Positions 44,850 to 53,847 of a stretch of DNA of 64,000 nucleotides are shown here, in pieces. Each line of letters starts with the position of its first letter. The stretch's first letter is position 1. The notes under the pieces were generated by a model. It saw nothing but the letters and a program-made list of their open reading frames with translations, made no database searches and was not told the DNA's origin. The translations under genes were made by a program, and so were the position numbers. This DNA comes from Halomicrobium salinisoli (GTDB lineage: Archaea; Halobacteriota; Halobacteria; Halobacteriales; Haloarculaceae), in the NCBI RefSeq assembly GCF_020405185.1, contig NZ_CP084463.1:744001-808000 (forward strand), read 5' to 3'.

Positions 44850-47339
44850 TCAGTTCGCTAGCTCTGCCTGCCAGTCCTCGATCTGGTCGGCGCTGACGCC
44901 CTGGACGCTGGCGGCGACGTCGCCGGGGTCGACCTCGGTCAGGTCGTCGGGCTCCTCGACGCCGACGGCCTCGAGCTTCTCGGCGGTCGCCGAGCCGATG
45001 CCGGAGAGGTCCTCGAGGTCCTCGACGGCGTTGCGGGCCTGGTACTCGGCGTAGTTGCAGATCGGACAGCCGAGTTCCCAGGGGTCGTCGTCGTCCTCCT
45101 CGTCGTGGATCTCCAGCGCGGGCAGGTCGTGCTCGTCGCAGTAGTCGTCGGTGACGACGACGTCGCCGTTGCGCGGGAGCGGCAGCGAGTAGTCGCAGTC
45201 GGGGTAGCGCGTACAGCCGACCAGCCGCGAGCCAGAGCGCAGGCGCTTGATCGCCAGCTCCCCGTCGTGCTCTTCGCCACACTCGGGACAGGCCCCGATC
45301 ACCTCGTCGTCGGTCTCGTCGGCCTTCTCGGCCTCGCAGCGGGGGCAGCCGTGGACGAAGGTGTCCCGGCCGGCGAGCATCTTGACGTGGTGCATGTCGT
45401 GCTCGTCGCAGGTGTCGTCGAGTACCAGCGGCTCGCCCGTCGACGGAAGCGGGAGCGTGTACCGGCAGTCCGGGAAGCCGTCGCAGCCGACGAAATAGGA
45501 GCCGTGCCGGGAACTCCGGACGAGGAGGTCCTCGCCGCAGTCGGGACAGGGACCCAGCGTCTTGTCGGCCTTCAGCGACTCCTGGAGGAAGTCGCCGATC
45601 TCCTCGCGGGAGGCCCGCAGCTCCTCGAACACCCGCTCCAGCATCTCGCGGGACTCGTCGGTGACCTCGTCCAGCGTCGCCTCGCCCTCGGCGATGGCCG
45701 TCATGTCCGACTCCAGCTGGGCGGTCATCTCCTCGCTGACGACGCGGTCGGCGTACTCCTCGGTGGCCTCGACGACGGCGTCGGCCAGCGCTGTCGGCCG
45801 CGGCGGGTCGCCCTCGATGTAGCCGCGGTCGTAGAGCTTCTCGATGGTGTTGTGGCGGGTGGCTTTTGTGCCTAGCCCGAGATCCTCCATTTTCTTGATA
45901 AGTCTGGACTGCCCGTAGCGCCGCGGCGGCTGGGTCTGCTTGGCCGCGAGTTCGACGTCGCTCATGGCGAGATCTTCGCCCTCCTCGACCTCGGGGACGA
46001 ACGTCTCGTCCGCGCTGGAGTAGGGGTAGACGGCGTGGTACCCCTCCTCGAGGAGGCGCTTGCCGTTGGCCTTCATCGTGCGGCCGCTGGCCTCCGCGAC
46101 GACGCGCAGGTGCGCCCAGGTGGCTGGCTCGGCGACGGTCGCGAAGAACCGCCGGACGACAAGCTCGAAGACCTCCTCGGCGTCCTCGTCGAGTTCGTTG
46201 CTGGAGGGCAGCTCGCCGGTCGGGTGGATCGGCGGGTGGTCGGTCGTCTCCTCGTCGCCCTCGGTGGGGACGACCTCCTCCTGGTCCAGCAGCGACTCGG
46301 CCTCCTCGGCGAACCGGCGGCCGCCGGCGAAGTCCTCCAGCAGCTCCTCGGGGTCGAGGTCCTCGGGGTAGACGGTGTTGTCCGTCCGCGGGTAGGTGAT
46401 GTAGCCGGCGGTGTACAGCTCCTCGGCCAGCGACATCGCGCGCTGGGCGGAGTAGCCCAGCGACCCCGCGGCGGAGATGAAGGCCGTGGTGTTGAACGGC
46501 TCCGGCGGCTCGTCGATGCGGGTGCGCCGGCGGACGGAGGTGACGGTCGCGCTGTCGGCGCTCTGCAGGTCCTCGTAGGCCGCGTCGGCGGCGTCCTCGT
46601 CCCAGACGCGCTCGGCCTCGCTGCCGTCGTCGTCGTAGAAGTACTGGGCCTCGAAGGCGGTGCCGTCCTTCGTCAGGTCGGCGAAGATCTCCCAGTAGTC
46701 GTCGGGCTCGAACGCCTGGATCTCCCGCTCGCGGTCGACGATGAGCTTCAGCGTCGGCGACTGCACCCGGCCGACGGAGATGAAGTCCTCGCCCAGTTGC
46801 CGGGCCGACAGCGAGAGGAACCGGGTCAGCGCCGCGCCCCACACCAGGTCGATCGTCTGGCGCGCCTCGCCAGCGGCCGCGAGGTCGAAGTCGATCTCGT
46901 CGGGGTCGGCGAAGGCCTCCCGCACCTCGCGCTCGGTGATCGAGGAGAACCGTACCCGGTCCACGGGCGCGTCCGTCTCCTCGCGGACCAGCTCGTAGGC
47001 CTCCTTGCCGATGAGCTCGCCCTCGCGGTCGTAGTCGGTCGCGATGGTGACCGACTCCGCCTTGCGCGCCTGCTCGCGCAGCGTCGCGACGATGTTCTTC
47101 TGGGTCGGCTCCTTGGTCACGTCGGCGTCGACCAGCTCGACCGGCTCGACGTCCCGCCAGTTGGCGTACTCCGGCGGGAAGTCGACGCCGACGACGTGGC
47201 CCGACAGGCCGACGCAGCGCTTGCCGCCCCAGCGGTAGACGTTGACGCCGTTGCGTCGCTCGGCGTCTGCGGTCCCCTCGCTGAGGATCTCGGCGATGCG
47301 CCGGGCTGCGTTCTCCTTCTCGGTGATGATCAGTTCCAC
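44850..47339 (-). CDS. topA: DNA topoisomerase I (type IA)
   Basis: This 829-aa enzyme relaxes negative supercoils through a 5'-phosphotyrosine intermediate. It has an N-terminal Toprim domain (LIITEKENAARRIAEIL and ATDYDREGELIGKEAYEL). The active-site Tyr is at about 316 in GYITYPRTDNTVY, and RTMKANGKRLL and GLGTKATRHNTIEKLYDRGY follow. The C-terminus has several zinc knuckles (CPDCGED, CPRCEAE, CPECGEE, CPICNYA) and a helix-hairpin-helix (LSGIGSATAEKLEAVGV). It starts with GTG 47339, which is overlapped by an 11-aa micro-ORF. Confidence 0.96.
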   Translation of the reverse strand: MELIITEKENAARRIAEILSEGTADAERRNGVNVYRWGGKRCVGLSGHVVGVDFPPEYANWRDVEPVELVDADVTKEPTQKNIVATLREQARKAESVTIATDYDREGELIGKEAYELVREETDAPVDRVRFSSITEREVREAFADPDEIDFDLAAAGEARQTIDLVWGAALTRFLSLSARQLGEDFISVGRVQSPTLKLIVDREREIQAFEPDDYWEIFADLTKDGTAFEAQYFYDDDGSEAERVWDEDAADAAYEDLQSADSATVTSVRRRTRIDEPPEPFNTTAFISAAGSLGYSAQRAMSLAEELYTAGYITYPRTDNTVYPEDLDPEELLEDFAGGRRFAEEAESLLDQEEVVPTEGDEETTDHPPIHPTGELPSSNELDEDAEEVFELVVRRFFATVAEPATWAHLRVVAEASGRTMKANGKRLLEEGYHAVYPYSSADETFVPEVEEGEDLAMSDVELAAKQTQPPRRYGQSRLIKKMEDLGLGTKATRHNTIEKLYDRGYIEGDPPRPTALADAVVEATEEYADRVVSEEMTAQLESDMTAIAEGEATLDEVTDESREMLERVFEELRASREEIGDFLQESLKADKTLGPCPDCGEDLLVRSSRHGSYFVGCDGFPDCRYTLPLPSTGEPLVLDDTCDEHDMHHVKMLAGRDTFVHGCPRCEAEKADETDDEVIGACPECGEEHDGELAIKRLRSGSRLVGCTRYPDCDYSLPLPRNGDVVVTDDYCDEHDLPALEIHDEEDDDDPWELGCPICNYAEYQARNAVEDLEDLSGIGSATAEKLEAVGVEEPDDLTEVDPGDVAASVQGVSADQIEDWQAELAN

Positions 47340-47365
47340 GGCCCATCACCCGTCGGTTCGGTCAT
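47330..47365 (-). other. SD-led 11-codon micro-ORF overlapping the topA start
   Basis: On the minus strand AGGAGGTG is followed at once by ATG (47365) and the reading MTEPTGDGPWN, which stops at 47330-47332, just past the topA GTG (47337-47339). The frames differ. A ribosome ending here could restart at GTG, so it may couple or tune topA translation. This is inferred from sequence only. Confidence 0.35.
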
Positions 47366-47550
47366 CACCTCCTGATAGTCCGATTCGCTCCTAAAGCCTT
47401 TCGGCGCGAAATCGGCGGATAGCGCGGACGTGCGGCCGCTCGCGGGCACTTGCGGACGGGCGCGTTCGCCCGTGTGCGTGGGCGTGCGGTGGGCCCTAGG
47501 AACGACGGCATGAGCATCCTGCATCGTAGTCAGATCCGCTGCGAGCAATA

Positions 47551-47858
47551 CACCGAAAGCCCTCGCGGCGCTCGACCGCTCCGGGGCTCGCTGCGCTCCT
47601 CGGCCTTCGGCCTGCGGTGCTTGCGTCGCCCGGGAGGGACCGAGCGCTGGGAGAGCGAAGCTCTCCCAAGCCCGCGGCGCAGTGCGCCGCGGACGCCGCT
47701 CGCCCTTTCATCCGCCAGGACGTGGACGGTGACACAGCCGACACCTGGCGGATGAAAGGGCGAGTTCGGTTCCGGGAACCCGGACCCCACAAGCACCGCA
47801 GCGGAGTGAGGAGCGCAGTGTGGGTCCCGAGACCGGAACCGAACGAGGGCTTTCGGTG
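47551..47858. repeat. 308-nt nested palindromic element
   Basis: Four perfect inverted-repeat pairs are nested in order: 47551-47565/47844-47858 (15 bp), 47591-47601/47808-47818 (11 bp), 47612-47623/47790-47801 (12 bp) and 47699-47719/47744-47764 (21 bp, 24-nt loop). The left arm also carries local hairpins at 47648-47668 and 47672-47692. A competing 12-bp pair is 47764-47775/47833-47844. There is no long ORF. It could be a miniature transposable element bounded by CACCGAAAGCCCTCG, a structured RNA, or a dispersed haloarchaeal palindrome. Confidence 0.75.
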
Positions 47859-47938
47859 GTTCACATCTCTTCTACTGTCTGTAGCGGTTACGAGTAGGCT
47901 TCGACGCACTCATACGTCGCGCATCGAACTGCTAACGT

Positions 47939-48436
47939 ATGGACGACCGCACCGTCCGCTGGCTCCGTGGGGCCGTCGCGGCGCTGGTCTTCGTCACCGC
48001 CGCCTATCACCTCTGGTGGGGGTTCCCGCGCATGCTGGTCTACCTGCAGGCGACGACCGCGCTGGCCGGGCAGGGCATCCCGCCCGACCCCCGGCCGTTC
48101 CTGTTCGTCGGGTTCGCCGTCGCGGTGCTGGCGGGGCCGTACCTCGTCACCCGGGACGTCGTCTCGCTGCGCCGGGCCTACCAGGCCGGGCTCGTTCTGA
48201 TGGTCCTGTCGTTCGTCGCCTGGGTCGCCTGGCACGAGACGGGCCACGGGGCGCTGTTCACGGACCTCCCGGCGCCGGAGACGGACGCGGGCCACAGCCA
48301 CGGCGGGACGGTCCTGCACACCGTCTACGACCACTACGTGACCGAACCGGTCGAGGGGGTCATCAAGACGGTCGAACTGACCGCGGCGGCGCTGTTCGCC
48401 GTCCTGCTCAGAAACGATCCCGACGCCCGGGAGTAG
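47939..48436 (+). CDS. Four-TM membrane protein with His-rich loop
   Basis: This 165-aa integral membrane protein has helices near residues 9-30, 54-72, 82-100 and 145-158. The segment between helices 3 and 4 is histidine-rich (WHETGHGALF, AGHSHGGTVLHTVYDHY), which could bind a metal. No family is recognised. It begins at ATG 47939, 80 bp after the nested palindromic element. Confidence 0.7.
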   Translation: MDDRTVRWLRGAVAALVFVTAAYHLWWGFPRMLVYLQATTALAGQGIPPDPRPFLFVGFAVAVLAGPYLVTRDVVSLRRAYQAGLVLMVLSFVAWVAWHETGHGALFTDLPAPETDAGHSHGGTVLHTVYDHYVTEPVEGVIKTVELTAAALFAVLLRNDPDARE

Positions 48437-48487
48437 AACGCCCCCGACGCCCGGAAGTAAGCCGAAGCGTCGGCAACGGCCCCCGGA

Positions 48488-50002
48488 TCAGCTCTCCAGT
48501 TCTTCGCGCAGCAGCCCGTTGACCTCGCCGGGATCAGCAGACCCACCCGTCTTCTGCATGACCTGGCCCACCAGGAAGTTGATGGCGCCGCCCTCGCCGT
48601 TGTGGTAGTCCTCGACGGCGTCGGGGTTCTCGTCGATGGCGGCCACGACGGCCTGCTGGACCTCGTCGCCGCTGGTCTTGCCGAGGTCCTCCCGGTCGAC
48701 GATCTCGTCGGGGGCGTCGCCCTCGTCGAGCATGTCCCTGAGGACGGTCTCGCGGGCGTTCTTGGCCGTGATCTCGTCCTCGGCGACGAGTTCCACGAGG
48801 CGCTCGATCTCGTCGAAGCGGTCGGCGACGTCCGTGATCTGCATGTCGCGGTAGTTCAGCTCGCCCAGCAGCTCGTCGGCGACCCACGTCGCGGCCAGGT
48901 CGGCGTCGAAGCGCTCGGCGACGTCCTCGAAGAAGTCGGCGACCTGCTTGGTGCTGGTGAGCTTCGAGGCGGCCTCCTCGCTGAGGCCGTACTCCTCGAC
49001 GAACCGCTCGCGTCGGGCGTCGGGGAGTTCGGGGATGTCGATCTCATCCTTCCAGCCGGCGACGCGCAGCGGCGGGAGGTCGGCCTCGCGGAAGTACCGG
49101 TAATCTTTCTCCTCCTCCTTCGAGCGCATCCCGACGGTGTTGCCGTGGGTCTCGTTGAAGTGGCGGGTCTCCTGGGCGACCTCGCGGCCGGACTGGACGA
49201 GCTTCTTCTGCCGGGAGGCCTCGTAGGCCAGCGCGTCCTCCGCGCCCCTGTGGCTGGAGATGTTCTTGACCTCAGTGCGGTTGGCGTCTTCCAGCACGTC
49301 CTCGTCGATGGAGCCGTCCTCGTTGACGTCCTCGGCGTCGACCAGGGAGAGGTTGGCGTCGATGCGGAGGCTGCCGTCGCGGGCGGGGTCGAACACGCCC
49401 AGGTACTCCAGAACCTCCTCGAGCTTCTCGAGGAAGGCACGCACCTCGCCGGGGTCGCGGAAGTCCGGGCGGGTGACGACCTCCATCAGCGGCGTGCCGG
49501 CGCGGTTGTAGTCGATCAGGGTGTAGTCCGCGCGGTCGATCGAGCAGGTCCGCGACTCCAGGGGCCCGGTGCCCTCGCGGACGTGCTTGATCGAACCGGG
49601 GTCCTCCTCGAGGTGCGCGCGGCGGATGCCGACGCTGCGGCGCTCGCCCTCGTGGGAGAACTCCAGCTGTCCGTCCTGACAGATCGGCGCGTCGTACTGG
49701 GTGATCTGGAAGTTCTTCGGCAGGTCCGGGTAGTAGTAGTTCTTCCGGTGGAAGGTCGTCTCCTCGGGGATCGACGCGTCGATGGCCTTCCCCACCTTCA
49801 CCGCGGCCTCGACGGCCGCCTCGTTGACCACCGGGAGCGCGCCGGGCAGGCCCAGGCACACCGGGCAGGTGTGCGTGTTGGGCTCCTCGGCGGGCGCCGT
49901 GGAACACCCGCAGAAGATCTTCGTGTCCGTCTCGAGCTGGACGTGGACCTCCAGGCCGATGACCGTCTCCAGGTCCGCGTCCTGCTGGGCTCGCTGACTC
50001 AT
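48488..50002 (-). CDS. gatB: Asp-tRNA(Asn)/Glu-tRNA(Gln) amidotransferase subunit B
   Basis: This 504-aa subunit of GatCAB activates mischarged Asp-tRNA(Asn) or Glu-tRNA(Gln) with ATP. Signatures include VIGLEVHVQLETDTKIFCGC, NTHTCPVCLGLPGALPVVNE, KNYYYPDLPKNFQITQYDAP and RIDANLSLVD. A C-terminal YqeY-like tRNA-binding domain ends NFLVGQVMQKTGG. ATG 50002 gives MSQRAQQDADLETV; the longer open frame upstream is not coding. GatA and GatC are not in this window. Confidence 0.96.
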   Translation of the reverse strand: MSQRAQQDADLETVIGLEVHVQLETDTKIFCGCSTAPAEEPNTHTCPVCLGLPGALPVVNEAAVEAAVKVGKAIDASIPEETTFHRKNYYYPDLPKNFQITQYDAPICQDGQLEFSHEGERRSVGIRRAHLEEDPGSIKHVREGTGPLESRTCSIDRADYTLIDYNRAGTPLMEVVTRPDFRDPGEVRAFLEKLEEVLEYLGVFDPARDGSLRIDANLSLVDAEDVNEDGSIDEDVLEDANRTEVKNISSHRGAEDALAYEASRQKKLVQSGREVAQETRHFNETHGNTVGMRSKEEEKDYRYFREADLPPLRVAGWKDEIDIPELPDARRERFVEEYGLSEEAASKLTSTKQVADFFEDVAERFDADLAATWVADELLGELNYRDMQITDVADRFDEIERLVELVAEDEITAKNARETVLRDMLDEGDAPDEIVDREDLGKTSGDEVQQAVVAAIDENPDAVEDYHNGEGGAINFLVGQVMQKTGGSADPGEVNGLLREELES

Positions 50003-50144
50003 TGGGCGCGGATTCGAGAGCCGCCGGCTAAAGGGTAACGACCCCCGTCGGCGCGCGATGGGCCCCGCTCCCGCCGACAGGTGGTCGACGGAGTCGGACG
50101 CTCCTCCGGTACTTTCTTGTGGGACGTATCGATACGACGAAAGA

Positions 50145-51101
50145 ATGGCAGACAACGGGGGAGCAGATGCATCGAGCACGCGACGGGACGTGCTGCGGGG
50201 GATCGGAGCGACCGGTATCGGGGCCCTGCTCGGGAGCGCGCTCCCGGCGACGGCGAGCGCGGACGACGGCCAGGTCACAGCGCTGGGCGACTTCGAGTCG
50301 GGGCTCGACGGCTGGAAGACGAACGGCGGGGCCACGCTGGACCGCGTCGGCCGGGAATCGCGACCGACGGCCGTCCGGAGCGGCGAGCACGCGCTGCAGG
50401 TGACCGCGAACGGCGACGCCGTTCCGATGATCGCCAACGAGCGGCGCGTGGCCGACGCCGACTTCGTCGAGTACCCGTACCTCTTCGCCGGCGTCACGCC
50501 GGGTCGCGTCGTCGACTCGGACTCCGGCTCGGACGTCGCCTTCCGGTTCCGCCTCCGCTACTCGCGGGCGGGCGGGGCCGGCGGCGGCGACCGCTCCGGC
50601 GACGACGGGCGCGGAAGCGGTGAATCCGATAACCGGGGCCGCGGCGCGCCCGTCGTCGAGTCGGAGGAAATCACCGTCCCGCCGCACGTCGCCAGCGTCC
50701 TCGCCTGGGACGCGAGCGACGTCGACGAGGCGAAGCGGGCTAACGCGAAGCGCCTCGAGATCGTCTGGTATCCCGCGGATCGCCCGCCGGAGACGAACGC
50801 CCGGGGTCGCGATTCAGGGTCCGCCTTCGAGGGGTCGGTCGTGTTCGACGACGTCCACCTCAGCGACGACCGGGAGCGGACCGAGGTCGTCCGGATGGCC
50901 GACCAGTGGGAGTCCCTCAAGCGGTCCCGCGGGCCGTACCGACGGACGAACGTGATCGATCGGAACGAGCACGGCGAGACGGGCGAGTTCGTGTTCGACG
51001 ACGGGTCGACGGTCCCGTACTCCTACGAGAGCCTCCCCGGAGAGGGGACGCGGCAGGTGATCGGTGGGACGGCGTACCGGTTCGGGGGTGAGTGGGCGTG
51101 A
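50145..51101 (+). CDS. Tat-exported protein of unknown function
   Basis: This 318-aa protein has a Tat signal (SSTRRDVLRGIGATGIGALL, ending LPATASA). The mature part begins QVTALGDFESGLDGWKTNGG, a pattern typical of beta-sandwich carbohydrate-binding-like domains. A Gly/Asp/Arg-rich low-complexity insert (about 142-175) follows, then another beta-rich part. The 3' end overlaps the next ORF by GTGA. Binding to a polysaccharide or cell surface is a guess from the opening motif. Confidence 0.7.
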   Translation: MADNGGADASSTRRDVLRGIGATGIGALLGSALPATASADDGQVTALGDFESGLDGWKTNGGATLDRVGRESRPTAVRSGEHALQVTANGDAVPMIANERRVADADFVEYPYLFAGVTPGRVVDSDSGSDVAFRFRLRYSRAGGAGGGDRSGDDGRGSGESDNRGRGAPVVESEEITVPPHVASVLAWDASDVDEAKRANAKRLEIVWYPADRPPETNARGRDSGSAFEGSVVFDDVHLSDDRERTEVVRMADQWESLKRSRGPYRRTNVIDRNEHGETGEFVFDDGSTVPYSYESLPGEGTRQVIGGTAYRFGGEWA

Positions 51102-52324
51102 ACGCGCCCGGATCGGCCGAACGCGAGCGGGGAATCGTGTCCGGGTCGGCGACGACGCTGACGATCATTCCCGGCGACGGCGAGGGCAGTTCCCGGCGGG
51201 ACGGCGACGCTTGCACGGACCACCACGACGGCTGTCCGGCGGACGAGACCGACGACCTCGACAGCGCCATGCCGGACTACTGGGGCAAGGGTCTCGACGC
51301 GTGGTTCCTGGGGGACCAGCGATCCGACCTCCCGACGGACCTCGACGAGGCGCTGGCCGTCACTAAGACCTTCCCCGAGTACCCCGGCGAGGAGTTCAGG
51401 GCCTACCGACTGAAGAACCACCTGTCGGTGTCCTTCCGGACGACCGACGGGCGGACGATCGACGACTGGGAATCGGTCGACGTCGCACTCGACGAGGAGA
51501 AGCCGTCCTACGTCTGCGTCGAGGGGGAGACTGAACACGGCGAGGGGAACGCGATGCGGACGCTGATCGAGCGGCCGCCGAGCGACTTCTGGTCGTGGTT
51601 CGACGGGCGAGAGAAGGCACGGGCCCACGTGATACGGTACGACGGCGACGTCGTCGAGGACGGGAACGGCTACGCGCCCCGGAGCGAGGACCTGAACCGC
51701 GTCGCCGTCGATGGTCCCGGCGGCGAGCGGGTCGAGGGAGTGCGCGTCTCGGCCATCGTGGGCGGACAGGACTCGTATATCAGGAAGCTCAACGAGCTGT
51801 TCTACCGGGATCCGGTCCGGTTCCAGCGGGAGTTCCCCGACTCCGGGCCCGAGGACGTGCCCTCGTTCGTCCAGACGCCGCCGACGATGTACACGTTCCT
51901 CGGCCTGGTCGTCATGGCCGACGGGACCACCGCCGCTCGCGTGTGGGACTCGAGCCCCTATCCGCAGCACTTCCTGTACGTGAACGGCGAGCGGGAACCG
52001 GACGGAATGGACAACGGGTTCGTCCGCGGCGACGGCCTCGGGCTGACGGGGACGGTCGAGGACGGCAACTGGGTCCGCAACCAGGACATGAACCTCGAGC
52101 GGTTCGTCCCCTGGGTCAACCAGTCGACGCTGGCCAGCGGACACGAGCCGTTCTCGCCGCACTCGCCGCGGGCGTACGAGGAGAACTGGGACTCGGACAC
52201 GCCGGGGATCACGCCGCAGTCGCACCCGACGATCGCGCACGCCGAGGACGGCGACGTCCTCTCCGCGGAGACGGTCCTCGAGACGTTCGACTCGCCGCTG
52301 TTCCCGTGGTCCGGATCGGCCTGA
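51098..52324 (+). CDS. Protein of unknown function, coupled to the Tat-exported gene
   Basis: This protein of about 408 aa starts at GTG 51098 (overlapping the upstream TGA) or GTG 51092. It has no signal peptide. Features include IRKLNELFYRDPVRFQREFP, SFVQTPPTMYTFLGLVVMAD and a Trp-rich middle (SDFWSWFDGREKAR). No family is recognised. An in-frame stop lies immediately before 51092. The lack of an export signal beside an exported partner raises the possibility of a split gene, but the GTGA overlap is a normal coupling arrangement. Confidence 0.68.
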   Translation: MNAPGSAERERGIVSGSATTLTIIPGDGEGSSRRDGDACTDHHDGCPADETDDLDSAMPDYWGKGLDAWFLGDQRSDLPTDLDEALAVTKTFPEYPGEEFRAYRLKNHLSVSFRTTDGRTIDDWESVDVALDEEKPSYVCVEGETEHGEGNAMRTLIERPPSDFWSWFDGREKARAHVIRYDGDVVEDGNGYAPRSEDLNRVAVDGPGGERVEGVRVSAIVGGQDSYIRKLNELFYRDPVRFQREFPDSGPEDVPSFVQTPPTMYTFLGLVVMADGTTAARVWDSSPYPQHFLYVNGEREPDGMDNGFVRGDGLGLTGTVEDGNWVRNQDMNLERFVPWVNQSTLASGHEPFSPHSPRAYEENWDSDTPGITPQSHPTIAHAEDGDVLSAETVLETFDSPLFPWSGSA

Positions 52325-52342
52325 CCGGGAACCCGAAACACG

Positions 52343-52825
52343 ATGCCGAACCGGGAGCTACCGACCACTGTGACTCCGCTGCAACGGACGCGCGTCCGCT
52401 GGTCGCTCGTCGCCGGCGCCGCGATGGCAGCGGCGGCGGCGCTGTTCGGCCTGCTGATTCCGGGCGTCGTCCCCCCTGTCCTGGCCGCGGCGGCGTTCCT
52501 CACGGGGACTGCGGTCTGGTGGATGGTGGCGCCCAGCGACGGAGGGACCGTCCGCCGCGGGCTCCTGGCCGGCGGGCTCGCGGGGCTGGTGACCCACGTC
52601 GCGTACTGGACGCTCCTGCTGCTGTCCTACGGGCGCCCGTTCGTGATCTGGGGCCACCGGTCGTCTGACGTCCTCCAGATCGCCGCCTACTCGGCGGTCG
52701 GTATCGCGCTCCTCGGCGTCCTCACGGTTCCGCTCGGGGCGGCAGTGGGCGGACTCGTCGCGGCCGCCCAGTCCCGGTACGGTTCGCCGGACAGCGACGA
52801 CGATGCAGACACCGCCGGTTCGTAG
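52343..52825 (+). CDS. Four-TM membrane protein, unknown function
   Basis: This 160-aa integral membrane protein has helices such as LVAGAAMAAAAALFGLLIPG, PPVLAAAAFLTGTAVWWMV, LVTHVAYWTLLLLSYG and ALLGVLTVPLGAAVGGLVAA. The C-terminus is acidic and cytosolic-like. No family is recognised. It follows the previous gene by 18 nt on the same strand, so the three genes from 50145 may form one transcript. Confidence 0.68.
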   Translation: MPNRELPTTVTPLQRTRVRWSLVAGAAMAAAAALFGLLIPGVVPPVLAAAAFLTGTAVWWMVAPSDGGTVRRGLLAGGLAGLVTHVAYWTLLLLSYGRPFVIWGHRSSDVLQIAAYSAVGIALLGVLTVPLGAAVGGLVAAAQSRYGSPDSDDDADTAGS

Positions 52826-52933
52826 CGCCGGATCCTCTCACCACCCGTTCGCTCGCAGCGTTCGATCCCGTCGACGTCCGGTCGTCAGTCACTGACCGGT
52901 TCGCTGTCGGGCGAGAAAATGTGAGGGCCCGGG

Positions 52934-52939
52934 TATATC
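52934..52939 (+). promoter_or_regulatory. TATA-like box of the DICT gene
   Basis: TATATC within GGGTATATCAGC lies 30 nt before GTG 52964, supporting a leaderless start there. Confidence 0.5.
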
Positions 52940-52963
52940 AGCGGTCGCCGCCAAAGGGCCCCA

Positions 52964-53719
52964 GTGACACTGTCGGAGGTCATCGACGAGATCGGGACGC
53001 GGGAGCCCACGCTGACGGTCGTCAACCGCGACGAACCCGAGTCCCTGGTCCGGATGCTGAAGCGGATGGTCGACGCGCCGGACGTGACCGTCCGCGAGGC
53101 GGAGCCGCCCGGGACGGGCCCGTCGAACCTCGTGATTCTGGAGGGCGACGGGGACGGCGAGCAGCGTCTGGCCGTCTCGCCCATCGCGGACGTGGGAGAC
53201 AGCGTCCTGATGGTCAACTCGGACCTGTACGTGACGGGCGCGCGCTCGGTCGACGAGGTAGACACGCCGGACGTGCTGGCGGGCCTGCAGGAGACGACCT
53301 TCACCGTCGAGGGCAAGCAGAAGATGCTGTTGATCGAGATCTCCCGTCACGTCGAGGCGCTGGCCTACCGGTCGCCGGGAAGCGCGATCCACGCCGGGTT
53401 CCAGTCCCTCGCGCGGATCGACGACGAGCAGGGGACGCGGCGCGTCTACGAGCGACTGATCGAGGCCGGCGTCGACGTCCACCTGTACGGCGTTCCGGAC
53501 GCGGTGCCCGACCTCCCCGGGGAGGCCGCCGTTCACACGCACGACGCCGGGGAGATTCGCCGGACGTGGTTCGTCGTCAACGCGGACTGCCCGCCAGACA
53601 CGAAGGCCGCGCTCGTGGCCGAGGAGGTCGGACCCAACGAGTGGACCGGCGTCTGGACGTTCGACCCGGAGACGGTCGACCGGATCGCCGCGTACCTCGC
53701 CCGGACGTATCACGAGTGA
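52964..53719 (+). CDS. DICT sensory domain protein
   Basis: This 251-aa haloarchaeal protein carries a DICT (diguanylate-cyclase and two-component-associated) sensor domain: MTLSEVIDEIGTREPTLTVV, then KQKMLLIEISRHVEALAYRS, HAGFQSLARIDDEQGTRRVY and TWFVVNADCPPDTKAALVAE. It is a stand-alone sensor without a fused output domain. It is probably cytosolic and light- or stress-related by analogy with the family, but the ligand is unknown. GTG 52964 is supported by the box at 52934. Confidence 0.82.
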   Translation: MTLSEVIDEIGTREPTLTVVNRDEPESLVRMLKRMVDAPDVTVREAEPPGTGPSNLVILEGDGDGEQRLAVSPIADVGDSVLMVNSDLYVTGARSVDEVDTPDVLAGLQETTFTVEGKQKMLLIEISRHVEALAYRSPGSAIHAGFQSLARIDDEQGTRRVYERLIEAGVDVHLYGVPDAVPDLPGEAAVHTHDAGEIRRTWFVVNADCPPDTKAALVAEEVGPNEWTGVWTFDPETVDRIAAYLARTYHE

Positions 53720-53847
53720 GAGTCCCGGAATCGACCGATGACGCGAGGCTGGCACCGCGAGCGCCCGGTCGTCCGGCCCGCACACCTATCAGAAAACCTG
53801 CTGGTGTCTGACGTAGGGTTAAGTGACAGGAGCCGGGCTCGTAAGGT

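Noticed and set aside
47551..47858. SRP RNA or RNase P RNA
   Set aside because: The size fits, but none of the conserved SRP helix 8 or RNase P core sequences can be seen. The fold is a simple nested rod rather than their branched structures.
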